Made by a program: the position numbers and the translations under genes. 64,000 bases of DNA. It comes from Lachnospiraceae bacterium (lineage in GTDB: Bacteria > Bacillota > Clostridia > Lachnospirales > Lachnospiraceae). Below, piece after piece: positions 7,433-14,762 of this stretch. Position 1 is the first letter of the stretch. Each line of letters opens with the position of its first letter. The notes under the pieces were generated by a model. It worked only from the letters and a program-made list of their open reading frames with translations. It was not told the origin of the DNA and did no database searches. The DNA is taken from the NCBI GenBank assembly GCA_024685315.1, contig JAIKVW010000041.1, positions 31,533-95,532 on the forward strand, written 5' to 3'.

Positions 7433-8866
7433 TTAATACCCGTAGGTCATCAGGTGCCATTCGCCTCCGTCTTCCCTGGCAAGGTACCAGGTCCAGTCGG
7501 TATACTCGTAATCTGAATTAAACGAGGAGTCTGCGTCCGGTTCAGCCGGGGTATGGAAATCACTGATGAATTCTATGCACTGGGTAAATGTTATTCCCAG
7601 CTCCTTTCCTTCGGAAAGCTGGTTCATCCAGGCAATGTTTTCTTCATTATTGCATTCGTCCGAGGCATATCGGAGGCTGTGTAATTCGCAGCCTTTCCAC
7701 TGTTCGAACTCCTCGAGGATCACCTGGATGGCTTCGTCCATATCTTCTCTGGAATAAATATCGGAGCTTCCGTATTCCACCGGGAAATCATACAGCTCAC
7801 CGCCGTAGCTTACATAATCGCCGATCGCAAAGTCCACTACCCTCAGTTCGGAATTATCCAGGAACCATATCTGTCCGGGCATCATCACAGCGTAGCGGAC
7901 AGGCTCAGAGTAGGGGTCTTCTCCAAGATAGACATAGGGGACCTTTCCGTAAGCCCAGACAAGGTCTTCGGGAATGGCGGCCGAAACCTCATGCTCGGTC
8001 CAGGTCCATGCTCCGACCAGGTCTTCAGCCTCCTGTTCGGGATATTCGTCTGCCGGGACTGATTTTTCAAGCAGTTCATCCAGGTCAAGATCATTTATGC
8101 TGAGTATGCTGCAGTTTCCGCTAAGGGCTCTGTATATGGTGACTACTGCAAGCGTTGTGTCCGCTCCGGGGACGATAACGGTGCTCTTTGCAAGGAAAGC
8201 GTAATTCGTTCCCGCAACCAACTGTGTGCCGAGAAGGGTGATCGGCTCATAACCGGTTCCGTCAAGTCCGTCGAGGGCTTTGTCCCAGACCTCCTGGACT
8301 TCTTCGCTGATAGGCTGGCCGCTGGCTTCGCTGTGATCCCAGTAGTACGCACCCCTGCCCTGTACGTTGTAGCCTGACTCGGCGAGCATTTCAAGAAGAT
8401 CCCTGCTTATCTGGGGAACGCTTACATCCGTGGTGGACATTGCGTATATCACTGTCTGGCCCGGCCAGGTCTCTGCAATGTCATCGACGATAGCCCAGAC
8501 CGCCGCGCCGGATGTGAACAGGTCAAAATCGACATCGTAATGCTCGGCCTGGGAGACCAGGACCGGCGCTCCGGAGACTTGGAAAGTTACATCTTTTTCC
8601 TCAACGGGATAGGCAGTATTTGAGCTCCCGTACGCAACTATCATATTGCTCCCGTCAGCGAGCTTCAGATATCTTCCGTAAATGGTATAGACTCCGTCTG
8701 CATATCCTGTCGGTGTCATCTCCGTATTCTCCTCGGTTTCTGTTAACTCTGCTGTTTCGGACGGCTCTATTTCGGAAGGGGCAGTGCTGCTCCCGCTGCT
8801 GCAGGCCGAAAGCCCGATAATTGCTGCCGCTGTGAGGACGGCCGCTAAGGTCCTTATGAGTTTCAA
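7433..8866 (-). CDS. Secreted lipoprotein with a cystatin-like QLVAG segment
   Basis: A 477-residue lipoprotein: signal MKLIRTLAAVLTAAAIIGLSAC with the lipobox Cys, a Ser/Glu/Thr-rich linker, then several domains. Residues about 185-260 read EVWDKALDGL, then GTQLVAGTNYAFLAKS, then TLAVVTIYRALSGN. This helix-then-strand layout with Q-x-V-A-G-T-N-Y resembles the cystatin hairpin (QVVAG). The C-terminal part (about 400-477) contains IAWMNQLSEGKELG and ends in a W-rich strand pair, resembling small lipocalin/NTF2-like domains. No enzymatic motif is evident. Function is unknown; protease inhibition is speculation from the cystatin-like segment. AGGAGGTAAATCATT precedes the start. Confidence 0.72.
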   Translation of the reverse strand: MKLIRTLAAVLTAAAIIGLSACSSGSSTAPSEIEPSETAELTETEENTEMTPTGYADGVYTIYGRYLKLADGSNMIVAYGSSNTAYPVEEKDVTFQVSGAPVLVSQAEHYDVDFDLFTSGAAVWAIVDDIAETWPGQTVIYAMSTTDVSVPQISRDLLEMLAESGYNVQGRGAYYWDHSEASGQPISEEVQEVWDKALDGLDGTGYEPITLLGTQLVAGTNYAFLAKSTVIVPGADTTLAVVTIYRALSGNCSILSINDLDLDELLEKSVPADEYPEQEAEDLVGAWTWTEHEVSAAIPEDLVWAYGKVPYVYLGEDPYSEPVRYAVMMPGQIWFLDNSELRVVDFAIGDYVSYGGELYDFPVEYGSSDIYSREDMDEAIQVILEEFEQWKGCELHSLRYASDECNNEENIAWMNQLSEGKELGITFTQCIEFISDFHTPAEPDADSSFNSDYEYTDWTWYLAREDGGEWHLMTYGY

Positions 8867-8995
8867 AATGATTTACCTCCTATCTTATAAAGTCCGGCCT
8901 TAAAGAAAAAGGCGTATGACATCTTTCCTATATTAATTATACGTGCCGGAGGAGCTTTATTATTGCACAGGATAAAACAATCCGGACTGAGTTTA

Positions 8996-9031
8996 ATGAA
9001 AAAGGCTGCGGACCTTAGGTTCACAGCCTTT
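8996..9031 (-). terminator. Terminator of citrate synthase
   Basis: On the minus strand AAAGGCTG and CAGCCTTT pair across a partly paired loop and are followed by TTTTTC, eight bases after the citrate synthase stop. Confidence 0.8.
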
Positions 9032-9038
9032 AACAGTT

Positions 9039-10400
9039 TCAGTTGCGGTCTTCCATGGGGATGTAGTCCGCATGGTGGCCGACGTATTTGTATGCAGGAC
9101 GGATGATCTTTCCGTCGTTTGCGAGCTCCTCAAGCCTGTGGGCGCTCCAGCCTGCCATCCTTGCGATCGCGAAGATCGGGGTGACGAGCTCTGAAGGGAT
9201 CCCCAGCATGGAATATACGAAGCCGCTGTAGAAGTCGACATTTGCGCAGATCGGCTTGAAGAACTGGCGCTCGCTCTTCATAAGTTCGATGGCGATACGC
9301 TCAATGCGGTCTAACAGCTCGAACTCATTCGTAAGATTCTTTTCCTCCGAGAGCCATTTGGCGTATTTCTTCAGGATCACGCATCTGGGATCGGAGAGGG
9401 TGTAGACCGCATGTCCGATTCCGTATATCAGGCCTGCGCCGTCGAAAGCTTCCCCGCGAAGGATCTTGAGAAGGTATTCTCTGAGCGCGTCCTCGTCAGT
9501 CCAGTCTTCCACATTTTCAATGATGGATTTGAACATCTGCATGACCTTGATATTCGCGCCGCCGTGCCTCGGACCCTTAAGCGAGCCGAGCGAAGCCGCG
9601 ACGGTGGAGAAGGTGTCCGTGCCGGTCGAGGTCAGGACGTGGGTCGTAAATGAGGAGTTATTGCCGCCGCCGTGTTCCGCGTGAAGTATAAGCAGGATAT
9701 CGAGGACCTTGGCCTCAAGAGGGGTGTATTCCCCGTCCTGGCGCAGCAGGTTCAGGATATTCTCGGCGGTCGAAAGGCTCGGCTTGGACCGCCTTATAAC
9801 CAGGCTCTTGTCGCGCACATAGTGCCTGTAGGAATGATAGCCGTACACGGAAATGAGAGGAAGCCTTGCAAGGAGCTGCAGCGACTGCCTCAGCACGTTC
9901 TTGACCGAAATATCCTCCGGCGCGTCATCGTATGAATACAGCGTAAGCACGCTCTTCTGGAGGATGTTCATCATATTGTCGGTGGGGGACTGCATGATAA
10001 TGTCCCTGACAAAATTATCGGGCAGCGCGCGGTAGTTCCCCAGGATGTCTATAAACTCATCGAGCTGAGTCTGTGTCGGAAGATCTCCGAACAGAAGCAG
10101 ATAGGCCGCCTCCTCAAAACCGAAACGGCTGTTGGCGGATCCCCTTATCAGCTCGTGGATGTCGTAGCCCTGAAAATAAAGCCTTCCGTCAACGGGCACA
10201 ACGCGGCCGCGCTTTGACGCGAAACCAATAACGTCGGAGATCTCGGTCAGGCCGGTGACAACGCCCTTTCCGTCGGAATCCCTGAGGCCTCTCTTAACGT
10301 CATACTCCGCGTAAAGATCAAGGTCAAATTTTCTGGAAGACAGGCACTGGTCAGCCAACTTATCCAGCCTGTCATTAAATTCAGCGAAATCTTTCTCCAA
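9039..10400 (-). CDS. gltA: Citrate synthase
   Basis: A 453-residue citrate synthase (acetyl-CoA + oxaloacetate to citrate). The active-site segments are present: HAEHGGGNNSS with the first His, GPRHGGANIKV, then YGIGHAVYTLSDPR with the second catalytic His and NVDFYSG with the catalytic Asp. The N-terminal extension of about 70 residues (FDLDLYAEYDVKRGLRDSDG) is typical of the clostridial branch and makes it longer than the 370-residue Bacillus type. A GTG at 10409 overlaps the AGGAGG site, so I prefer the TTG at 10400, eight bases after it. It stands alone; aconitase and isocitrate dehydrogenase are not adjacent. Likely role is glutamate synthesis through the oxidative TCA branch (inference). 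Confidence 0.93.
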   Translation of the reverse strand: MEKDFAEFNDRLDKLADQCLSSRKFDLDLYAEYDVKRGLRDSDGKGVVTGLTEISDVIGFASKRGRVVPVDGRLYFQGYDIHELIRGSANSRFGFEEAAYLLLFGDLPTQTQLDEFIDILGNYRALPDNFVRDIIMQSPTDNMMNILQKSVLTLYSYDDAPEDISVKNVLRQSLQLLARLPLISVYGYHSYRHYVRDKSLVIRRSKPSLSTAENILNLLRQDGEYTPLEAKVLDILLILHAEHGGGNNSSFTTHVLTSTGTDTFSTVAASLGSLKGPRHGGANIKVMQMFKSIIENVEDWTDEDALREYLLKILRGEAFDGAGLIYGIGHAVYTLSDPRCVILKKYAKWLSEEKNLTNEFELLDRIERIAIELMKSERQFFKPICANVDFYSGFVYSMLGIPSELVTPIFAIARMAGWSAHRLEELANDGKIIRPAYKYVGHHADYIPMEDRN

Positions 10401-10440
10401 GTTTGGCACCTCCTATCTGTCCTTTTTAGTGTTGAACATT

Positions 10441-10469
10441 ACTTTATCACATCAAAGTATCCTTTGCAA
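10441..10469 (-). promoter_or_regulatory. Promoter of citrate synthase
   Basis: On the minus strand TTGCAA (10469-10464) and TAAAGT (10446-10441) are 17 bp apart, about 40 bp upstream of the start. Confidence 0.6.
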
Positions 10470-10539
10470 GCATTAGCGGTATATGGAATTTGTCCGTGAT
10501 ATATGGTATATTGTTAAATAGTAAATCAGGAGGTGTGCC

Positions 10540-11367
10540 ATGGAGAGAATTATCATGCTTGGTACCGGCAGTCCCTGGGCTGTCAGGTGTTACAACAGTT
10601 CTTTTTTGATCGAGAATAACGGCGAATATCTTCTGGTCGGTACCGGCGGGGGGAACGGTATTCTCCGTCAGCTTGCCGATGCCGGTATTTCCGTGAATGA
10701 TATTCACAATATTTTCCTTTCTAACGGGCATCCCGACCACGTGATGGGTATCGTGTGGCTGATCAACGAGATCTCCGCGGCAATGCGGGATGAGACTTAC
10801 GAGGGAGATCTTAGGGTCTACTGTTCTACGGACATTATAGACCTGGTAAAAAATGTCTGCGGACTCCTGCTTCCGAAGAAGCTCACCTGGAATTTTGACC
10901 ACAGGATAATATTCGTTTCGATATTCGATACCGACGTCAGGAAGATAGCCGGCTACAGCTTCAGCTTTTTTGACATACGAAGCTCGAAGGACAGGGAATT
11001 CGGCTTCTCCGTTACGCTTGGAAACGGCGAGAAGCTGACATATGCCGGCGAGACCCCGCTGACCGAGGCCTGCTTTGATGCCGCGCGCGGGAGCGACTGG
11101 CTGATCCATCCGGTCTACTGCCTGCACTCGCAGGTCGACCGGTACGACCCTTACGGGAAGGGGCTCATGACGGTCAAGGAAGCCTGTGAGCTTGCCGGGT
11201 ACCTGGGAGTTCCGAGGCTGATCATGTTCAGCACTGAGGACGACAGTCTCAGGAGGCGCGAAGACCTCTACCGCGCCGAGGGAAGGCTGTATTATAAGGG
11301 AGAAATATACGTTCCTTCCGACCTCGAGACGGTCACTTTCAGCCAGGATGTGGGGGATTCTGTCTGA
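10540..11367 (+). CDS. Metallo-beta-lactamase-fold protein with degenerate metal site
   Basis: The 275-residue protein has the MBL fold: a first strand MERIIMLGTGSP, GGGNGILRQL, the SNGHPDHVMGI loop at 61-71, a GE strand (LTYAGETPL) and a late FSTED strand. In catalytic relatives these are D-G-G-G, THxHxDH, GDE/GDT and YHTED. Here the first His of the motif is Asn62, the usual Asp before the glycines is Gly, GD has become GE, and the late His is Ser. His64, Asp66 and His67 remain. So a normal dinuclear zinc site is unlikely. The reading frame is intact and AGGAGGTGTGCC precedes the ATG, so it is not an obvious pseudogene. Function unknown. Confidence 0.82.
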   Translation: MERIIMLGTGSPWAVRCYNSSFLIENNGEYLLVGTGGGNGILRQLADAGISVNDIHNIFLSNGHPDHVMGIVWLINEISAAMRDETYEGDLRVYCSTDIIDLVKNVCGLLLPKKLTWNFDHRIIFVSIFDTDVRKIAGYSFSFFDIRSSKDREFGFSVTLGNGEKLTYAGETPLTEACFDAARGSDWLIHPVYCLHSQVDRYDPYGKGLMTVKEACELAGYLGVPRLIMFSTEDDSLRRREDLYRAEGRLYYKGEIYVPSDLETVTFSQDVGDSV

Positions 11368-11413
11368 AAAGTGGCGAAAACCCTTATTTTTGGGGCTTCA
11401 GACGTAAAAATAC

Positions 11414-11442
11414 TTGACAAAATTATCTGAAAATAATATATA
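11414..11442 (+). promoter_or_regulatory. hup promoter
   Basis: Consensus TTGACA (11414-11419), 17-bp AT-rich spacer, TATATA (11437-11442). Confidence 0.8.
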
Positions 11443-11506
11443 TAATTGTGAAGAGTTACTATGTTTCCGGCTTTAAGCCGGACAGGTATTGAGGAGGATT
11501 TTACCT

Positions 11507-11800
11507 ATGAACAAAGCAGAATTAGTAGCAGCTATCGCAGCAAAGGCAGAAATCACAAAGACAGATGCTGAGAAGGCTTTAAAGGCTTTTGAAGAGACTG
11601 TTAAGGAGACTCTTGCTAAGGGTGAGAAGATCCAGCTCGTTGGTTTTGGTACTTTCGATATTTCCGAGAGAGCAGCTAGGAGCGGCAGGAACCCTCAGAC
11701 CGGTAAGAAGATGAAGATCGCAGCTTCCAAGGCTCCTAAGTTCAAAGCAGGCAAGGCTCTTAAGGATGCGGTCAACGTTAAGAAGGGCAAAAAGAAATAA
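11507..11800 (+). CDS. hup: HU family DNA-binding protein
   Basis: A 97-residue nucleoid protein that bends DNA as a dimer. It begins [25 protein letters not shown] and contains [24 protein letters not shown], the beta arm with the Pro that intercalates into DNA. The C-terminus is Lys-rich (VNVKKGKKK). The ATG at 11507 has GAGGAGGA about 9 bp upstream; a longer frame from 11489 lacks a site. It has its own strong promoter and a near-perfect terminator. It is the first gene of the conserved hup-rqcP-divIC neighbourhood. Confidence 0.97.
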   Translation: MNKAELVAAIAAKAEITKTDAEKALKAFEETVKETLAKGEKIQLVGFGTFDISERAARSGRNPQTGKKMKIAASKAPKFKAGKALKDAVNVKKGKKK

Positions 11801-11836
11801 TTCTTTCAGACCTGAATTTTGATCAATGATCAATGC

Positions 11837-11870
11837 CGGGACCTTTGGAATCCAAAGGTCCCGTTTTTTG
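11837..11870 (+). terminator. hup terminator
   Basis: Stem CGGGACCTTTGG paired with CCAAAGGTCCCG, short loop, then TTTTTT. Confidence 0.93.
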
Positions 11871-12003
11871 CGCGATAAGGCCGAATGCGCGCGCCGAGCT
11901 TGCTCGAGCGCACATATGAGGCCAACGTACAGTGAGAGGCGTGTGCCTCGAACTGTGCGCATCGCGCAGATCGGATGGGAGGTTTAATTCCGTCCATTCG
12001 ATC
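11871..12003. other. Structured intergenic stretch, no gene
   Basis: Contains nested inverted repeats: GAGCTTGCTC with flanking GCGC blocks (11887-11910), and ACAGT-GA-GAGGC-GTGT-GCCTC-GA-ACTGT (11929-11956). No T-run follows and no ribosome-binding site is present. It could be a remnant of a repeat element or a structured RNA; the sequence alone does not decide. Confidence 0.4.
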
Positions 12004-12043
12004 AACTGTTCAGCATCCCGAGCCTGGGGCGCTGTATAGTCAC
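12004..12043. repeat. Dispersed intergenic element, minimal copy D
   Basis: AACTGTTCAGCATCCCGAG followed directly by CCTGGGGCGCTGTATAGTC. The first half matches the left end and the second half the right end of the 35167-35331 element at about 15 of 19-20 positions each, as if the interior were deleted. The two halves can pair with each other. Confidence 0.5.
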
Positions 12044-12076
12044 CATTTTTAGTTTTAACAAGCGGGGAGTTAGGAT

Positions 12077-12316
12077 ATGAGGCTTGACAAATACCTCAAG
12101 GTATCGCGGCTTATAAAAAGGCGCACGGTGGCCAACGAAGCCTGCGATGCGGGCAGGGTAATGATCAACGGCAAGGTCGCCAAGGCAGGATCGCCGGTTT
12201 CCGTCGGGGACATTATCGAGATCGGTTTCGGCACCAGGACCGTGAAGGTCGAGGTCCTTGACGTGCAGGAGACCGTGCGGAAGGACGAAGCGAAAGATCT
12301 CTTCAGATATATTTGA
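12077..12316 (+). CDS. rqcP: S4-domain ribosome quality-control factor RqcP
   Basis: A 79-residue stand-alone S4 RNA-binding domain: MRLDKYLKVSRLIKRRTVANEACDAGRV, then MINGKVAKAGSPVSVGDIIEIGFG. It is the YabO/RqcP family, which works with RqcH to add C-terminal alanine tails to nascent chains on stalled 50S subunits. Length and the position upstream of divIC are exactly those of Firmicutes. A GGGGAGTTAGGAT site precedes the ATG. In spore formers yabP and yabQ follow; here divIC does. Confidence 0.93.
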   Translation: MRLDKYLKVSRLIKRRTVANEACDAGRVMINGKVAKAGSPVSVGDIIEIGFGTRTVKVEVLDVQETVRKDEAKDLFRYI

Positions 12317-12399
12317 AAAGAGGCTTGCATTTTGCGTCAGAAATAGGTAGAATGTAGAATGTAAAAGTTTTTACAGTTTATATATTCTGGGTGGATTCT

Positions 12400-12717
12400 A
12401 TGAGTGGACGCAGGAAAAGTTCGATAAAAAATACCAAGTCGCAGCACGGCGCAAGCATGAAGCTTATCGCGGTACTTGTCATCGCGGTCTGCAGCGTCCT
12501 GGGGTTCCGTACATGGCGGGTGAACCAGGAGACGAAGCAGTACGCGGAGGTTCGTGACGTACTGATCGAGGAGATCAAAGAGGAAGAGGCACGCACCGGC
12601 GAACTCGAGGAGAGAGCCGAGTACCTCAGCTCCGATAAGTATATCGAAGACGTTGCAAGGGAGAAGCTCGGACTCATTTATGAGGATGAGATCATTTTCA
12701 GGAAGAGCGGACGCTGA
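12400..12717 (+). CDS. divIC: Septum formation initiator, DivIC/FtsB family
   Basis: A 105-residue bitopic division protein: basic cytoplasmic N-terminus (SGRRKSSIKN), one membrane helix (about residues 21-37, LIAVLVIAVCSVLGF), a coiled coil rich in Glu (VLIEEIKEEEARTGELEERAEYL) and the typical end YIEDVAREKLGLIYEDEIIF. It bridges FtsL/DivIB in the divisome. I prefer the ATG at 12400, which has GGGTGGA 4-5 bp before it, over an in-frame GTG at 12391 inside that site. Confidence 0.92.
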   Translation: MSGRRKSSIKNTKSQHGASMKLIAVLVIAVCSVLGFRTWRVNQETKQYAEVRDVLIEEIKEEEARTGELEERAEYLSSDKYIEDVAREKLGLIYEDEIIFRKSGR

Positions 12718-12777
12718 TACCGGTTTTTCCGGCGGCACAGGTCCTGCTTTCCGCGTAAGATATATTGTTTAAACAGG

Positions 12778-12807
12778 AAGCCGGTATGTGCATGGCATAC
12801 CGGCTTT
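12778..12807 (+). terminator. Hairpin between divIC and tilS, terminator or attenuator
   Basis: Perfect 11-bp stem AAGCCGGTATG/CATACCGGCTT with a 7-nt loop, but only TTTCATT follows, so termination may be partial and allow read-through into tilS. Confidence 0.55.
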
Positions 12808-12832
12808 CATTATAAAGAGGCGGTGAAGGGTG

Positions 12833-14227
12833 ATGGATGCTCTTACTATCAGAGTCTGCGAGCACATTAAAGAATCGGAACTAATTCTTCCGGGGGAGTC
12901 AGTGGTCGCCGGGATATCCGGGGGCGCCGATTCCATGTGCCTGCTTTACGTTCTTCTGGGGCTGCGCGGGCCAATGAAGATATCCGTGACCGCGGTGCAT
13001 GTTAATCACTGCATACGCGGGGAGGAGGCAGACGCGGACGAGGATTATGTGCGTGGCATCTGCGAGAAGGAAGGGGTCCCGTTCGTTTCTTTCCGGGAAG
13101 ATATCACCGGACGCGCCCGGGAGCAGCATCTCTCGGTCGAGGAGGCAGGCAGGATCGCCCGCTACGAATGCTTCGAGAAGGTGCGCCTTGAGAAAGGCGC
13201 GGACCGGATCGCCGTTGCCCACAATATGGACGACCTCTGCGAGACCGTGTTGCTTAACCTTGCGAGGGGAAGCGGCGTGCGGGGCATGGCAGGGATGCCG
13301 GCGAAGCGCGGATATATTGTGAGGCCTCTGCTCCGCACCGGCAGGGAAGAGATCGAGGAATACGACCGTAGGAATAATATCGCTTTCCGCACCGACCGGA
13401 CCAACCTGGAGCGGGAATACGCGAGGAACCGGATAAGGCTGGACGTGCTCCCTTACCTTTGCAGGAATATTAATTCCAGGAGCCGCGAGCACATCGCCGA
13501 GATGGCCGCCATGGCAGGGGATCTGGCCGCGCATGCCGCAGCCTCGGCGGAGGAAGCCGCAAAAGAGGCGGTAAGGGAAGAGACCGGAAGGATTTTTATA
13601 GATATTGAAAAGCTGGAGAGCCTTGACGCGGCGGTATCGCAGGAGCTGATCCGGCAGCAGGTATGCCGGGCCGCCGGCCGCATGAAGGATATCGGCGCGG
13701 TCCACTACCGGAGCGTGATGAAGCTTGCGCATCTGGAGACCGGGAAAGCAGCGGACCTGCCTTACGGGCTCATGGCCGAGAAGAGGTACGGGGAGATCTG
13801 TATTCGCAAGAGAGAAGAGGCGGCCCCGGTGGAGACCGAGATAACGGTGCCGGGAGAGTACCCCCTTGCAGGCGGCGGATCGATGGCATTTGCCATGATC
13901 CCTTACTCCGGGACTGAACAGATTCCGAGAAATAAGTATACGAAATGGTTTGATTATGGTAAGATTTGTTATGGTCTTTGCCTGAGGAACCGTAAGGAAG
14001 GGGACTATATGTCCTTATCCGGACAGCACAAAAAGCTCAGCCGCGTCCTTATTGACGGCAAGGTCCCGAAAGGCGAGAGGGACAGCATGATTTTCCTGGC
14101 GGACGGCGGCCACATCCTGTGGATACCGGATACCGGAAGGATAAGCGATGATTACAAGGTCTCCGAACGCACGCAGTACGTGCTTGAAGCCAAATATTTT
14201 TTATCAGGAGATGAAGGGTTTGAATAA
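12833..14227 (+). CDS. tilS: tRNA(Ile)-lysidine synthase
   Basis: A 464-residue N-type ATP pyrophosphatase that converts C34 of tRNA-Ile(CAU) to lysidine. The PP-loop SGGADSMCLLYVL is near residue 30, followed by HVNHCIRGEEADADEDYV and the AHNMDDLCETVLLNLARGSGVRGMAGM block. The C-terminal TilS substrate-binding domains end near residue 460 (SRVLIDGKVPKGERDSM). Size is normal. ATG at 12833 is preferred; an in-frame GTG lies one codon before it. The 3' end overlaps hpt by 8 bp, so the two are coupled. Confidence 0.95.
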   Translation: MDALTIRVCEHIKESELILPGESVVAGISGGADSMCLLYVLLGLRGPMKISVTAVHVNHCIRGEEADADEDYVRGICEKEGVPFVSFREDITGRAREQHLSVEEAGRIARYECFEKVRLEKGADRIAVAHNMDDLCETVLLNLARGSGVRGMAGMPAKRGYIVRPLLRTGREEIEEYDRRNNIAFRTDRTNLEREYARNRIRLDVLPYLCRNINSRSREHIAEMAAMAGDLAAHAAASAEEAAKEAVREETGRIFIDIEKLESLDAAVSQELIRQQVCRAAGRMKDIGAVHYRSVMKLAHLETGKAADLPYGLMAEKRYGEICIRKREEAAPVETEITVPGEYPLAGGGSMAFAMIPYSGTEQIPRNKYTKWFDYGKICYGLCLRNRKEGDYMSLSGQHKKLSRVLIDGKVPKGERDSMIFLADGGHILWIPDTGRISDDYKVSERTQYVLEAKYFLSGDEGFE

Positions 14228-14744
14228 TAAGATAAGCGTCCTCATTTCGGAGGAAGAGGTTGACAGGAGAGTAAGGGAGCTGGCGGACGAGATCAACAGG
14301 GACTACGCCGGCAAAAGGATACACCTTATCTGCGCGCTTAAGGGCGGAGTGTTCTTTATGTGCGAGCTTGCCAAGAGGATCACGGTCCCGCTGACCATGG
14401 ATTTCATGGCGGTATCCAGCTACGGGAACGGCACCTCCACCTCGGGCGTTGTCAGGATCATCAAGGATCTTGACGAGCCGATCGAGGGCAAGGACGTGCT
14501 TATCGCAGAAGATATCGTGGATTCGGGTAACACCCTTCACTATCTGGTCGATATCCTTAACAAGAGGCATCCCGCGAGTCTTAAGATCTGCACCCTCCTT
14601 GACAAACCCGACCGCAGGACCGCCGACGTAAAGGTCGATTACACGGGCTTCTGCGTTCCTGATAAATTTGTGGTAGGCTACGGGCTCGACTATGCCCAGG
14701 AATACAGGAACCTGCCCTTCGTAGGCGTAGTTGAAGAGTTATAG
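14220..14744 (+). CDS. hpt: Hypoxanthine phosphoribosyltransferase
   Basis: A 174-residue purine salvage enzyme (hypoxanthine or guanine + PRPP to IMP or GMP). The PRPP loop VLIAEDIVDSGNTL and the flexible SSYGNGTSTSG loop are visible. The start is most likely the TTG at 14220, nine bases after AGGAG (14206-14210); the ATG at 14211 touches that site. It overlaps the end of tilS and precedes ftsH, the standard Firmicutes order. Confidence 0.95.
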   Translation: MNNKISVLISEEEVDRRVRELADEINRDYAGKRIHLICALKGGVFFMCELAKRITVPLTMDFMAVSSYGNGTSTSGVVRIIKDLDEPIEGKDVLIAEDIVDSGNTLHYLVDILNKRHPASLKICTLLDKPDRRTADVKVDYTGFCVPDKFVVGYGLDYAQEYRNLPFVGVVEEL

Positions 14745-14762
14745 GCATCGGAGGTTATTTAC

